A DNA stretch of 15,208 nucleotides. Source: Gammaproteobacteria bacterium. GTDB lineage: Bacteria > Pseudomonadota > Gammaproteobacteria > Xanthomonadales > Wenzhouxiangellaceae. Location: contig PWWM01000162.1 of the NCBI GenBank assembly GCA_003561495.1, positions 1 to 15,208 of the forward strand, in the 5' to 3' direction. Positions 14,891 through 15,208 of this stretch are shown in pieces. A program made the translations under genes and the position numbers. How positions within the stretch are numbered: position 1 is the first letter of the stretch; each line of letters begins with the position of its first letter. The notes under the pieces are model-generated. The model did not search any database, was not told the DNA's origin, and saw only the letters and a list, made by a program, of their open reading frames with translations.

Positions 14891-15208
14891 ATGGAAAAGC
14901 ATTTCGATCAGCATATTTCACGCCAGTTCAACCAGGAACTGGACATGTTGCGCCAGGATGTCATGGCCATGGGCGGGGTGGCCGAGGAAATGGTGCGCGA
15001 TGCCGTGGCCGCATTGGTCGATGGTGATACCGCCAAGGCCCAGCAAGTCATCGACCTGGATGACCAGGTCAACGAGATGGAAAAGGAGATCGACGCCCAG
15101 GCCACCATGATCCTGGCCCGACGTCAACCCACCGCCAGCGATCTACGGCTGGTGCTGGCCATCATCAAGACGGGCAATGATCTGGAGCGGGGGGGGGACG
15201 AGGCCGAG
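14891..15208 (+). CDS. phoU: Phosphate-specific transport accessory protein PhoU, 3'-truncated by window edge
   Basis: PhoU is a cytoplasmic helical-bundle protein that connects Pst transporter activity to PhoR and keeps the Pho regulon off when phosphate is plentiful. Only the first 106 residues (the first of its two three-helix repeats) are in the window. The start has GGAG 8 nt upstream. MEKHFDQHISRQFNQELDML, RRQPTASDLRLVLAIIKT and NDLER match PhoU. The metal-binding ExxxD-type motif normally reads ERIGDEA; here it reads ERGGDEA because a run of nine G covers the Ile codon. This could be a real substitution or a sequencing artefact near the end of the data. The gene ends the phosphate cluster and is in the usual place after pstB. 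Confidence 0.95.
   Translation, partial: MEKHFDQHISRQFNQELDMLRQDVMAMGGVAEEMVRDAVAALVDGDTAKAQQVIDLDDQVNEMEKEIDAQATMILARRQPTASDLRLVLAIIKTGNDLERGGDEAE

Overview
The window looks like a chromosomal segment from a gammaproteobacterium of fairly high GC content. The basis is Gram-negative envelope genes (MltF, a trimeric-type porin), E. coli-like Zur and PhoBR proteins, and the enlarged PstC and PstA permeases also known from Pseudomonas. A Xanthomonadales- or Chromatiales-like lineage is a guess from overall style and was not tested.

Layout. Positions 1-2140 lie on the minus strand and hold a truncated BNR-repeat lipoprotein gene, which overlaps by 14 bp the 3' end of mltF, a lytic transglycosylase gene. 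Everything from 2283 onward is on the plus strand. First come gltX (glutamyl-tRNA synthetase), zur (zinc-responsive Fur-family repressor) and a WYL-domain regulator gene 8 bp downstream of zur. Then follows an almost complete phosphate-starvation regulon: phoB, phoR, a porin gene, pstS, pstC, pstA, pstB, and phoU cut off by the window end.

How it works together. PhoR and PhoB sense and respond to low phosphate. The porin would admit solutes through the outer membrane and PstS would bind phosphate in the periplasm. PstC, PstA and PstB import it, and PhoU links transport state to PhoR. Candidate Pho boxes (about 11-bp-spaced TGTCA-like half-sites) precede phoB, pstS and pstC, with a weaker one before the porin gene. 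A very strong intrinsic terminator separates pstS from pstC, which has its own Pho box, so binding protein and permease can be expressed at different levels.

The least ordinary material is between genes. Three junctions carry short-period tandem repeats. A seven-unit heptamer array at gltX/zur contains the gltX stop codon. Between pstC and pstA there is an inverted pair of arrays of the same heptamer family. Between pstA and pstB there is a different octamer-based inverted repeat around a very AT-rich core. The last two could place long hairpins inside the pst message. PstC carries a large predicted beta-propeller-like insertion and PstA a coiled-coil insertion, both between the first and second membrane segments. 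No tRNA, rRNA, CRISPR array, transposase or phage gene was seen, and no stretch over 300 bases lacks a gene.
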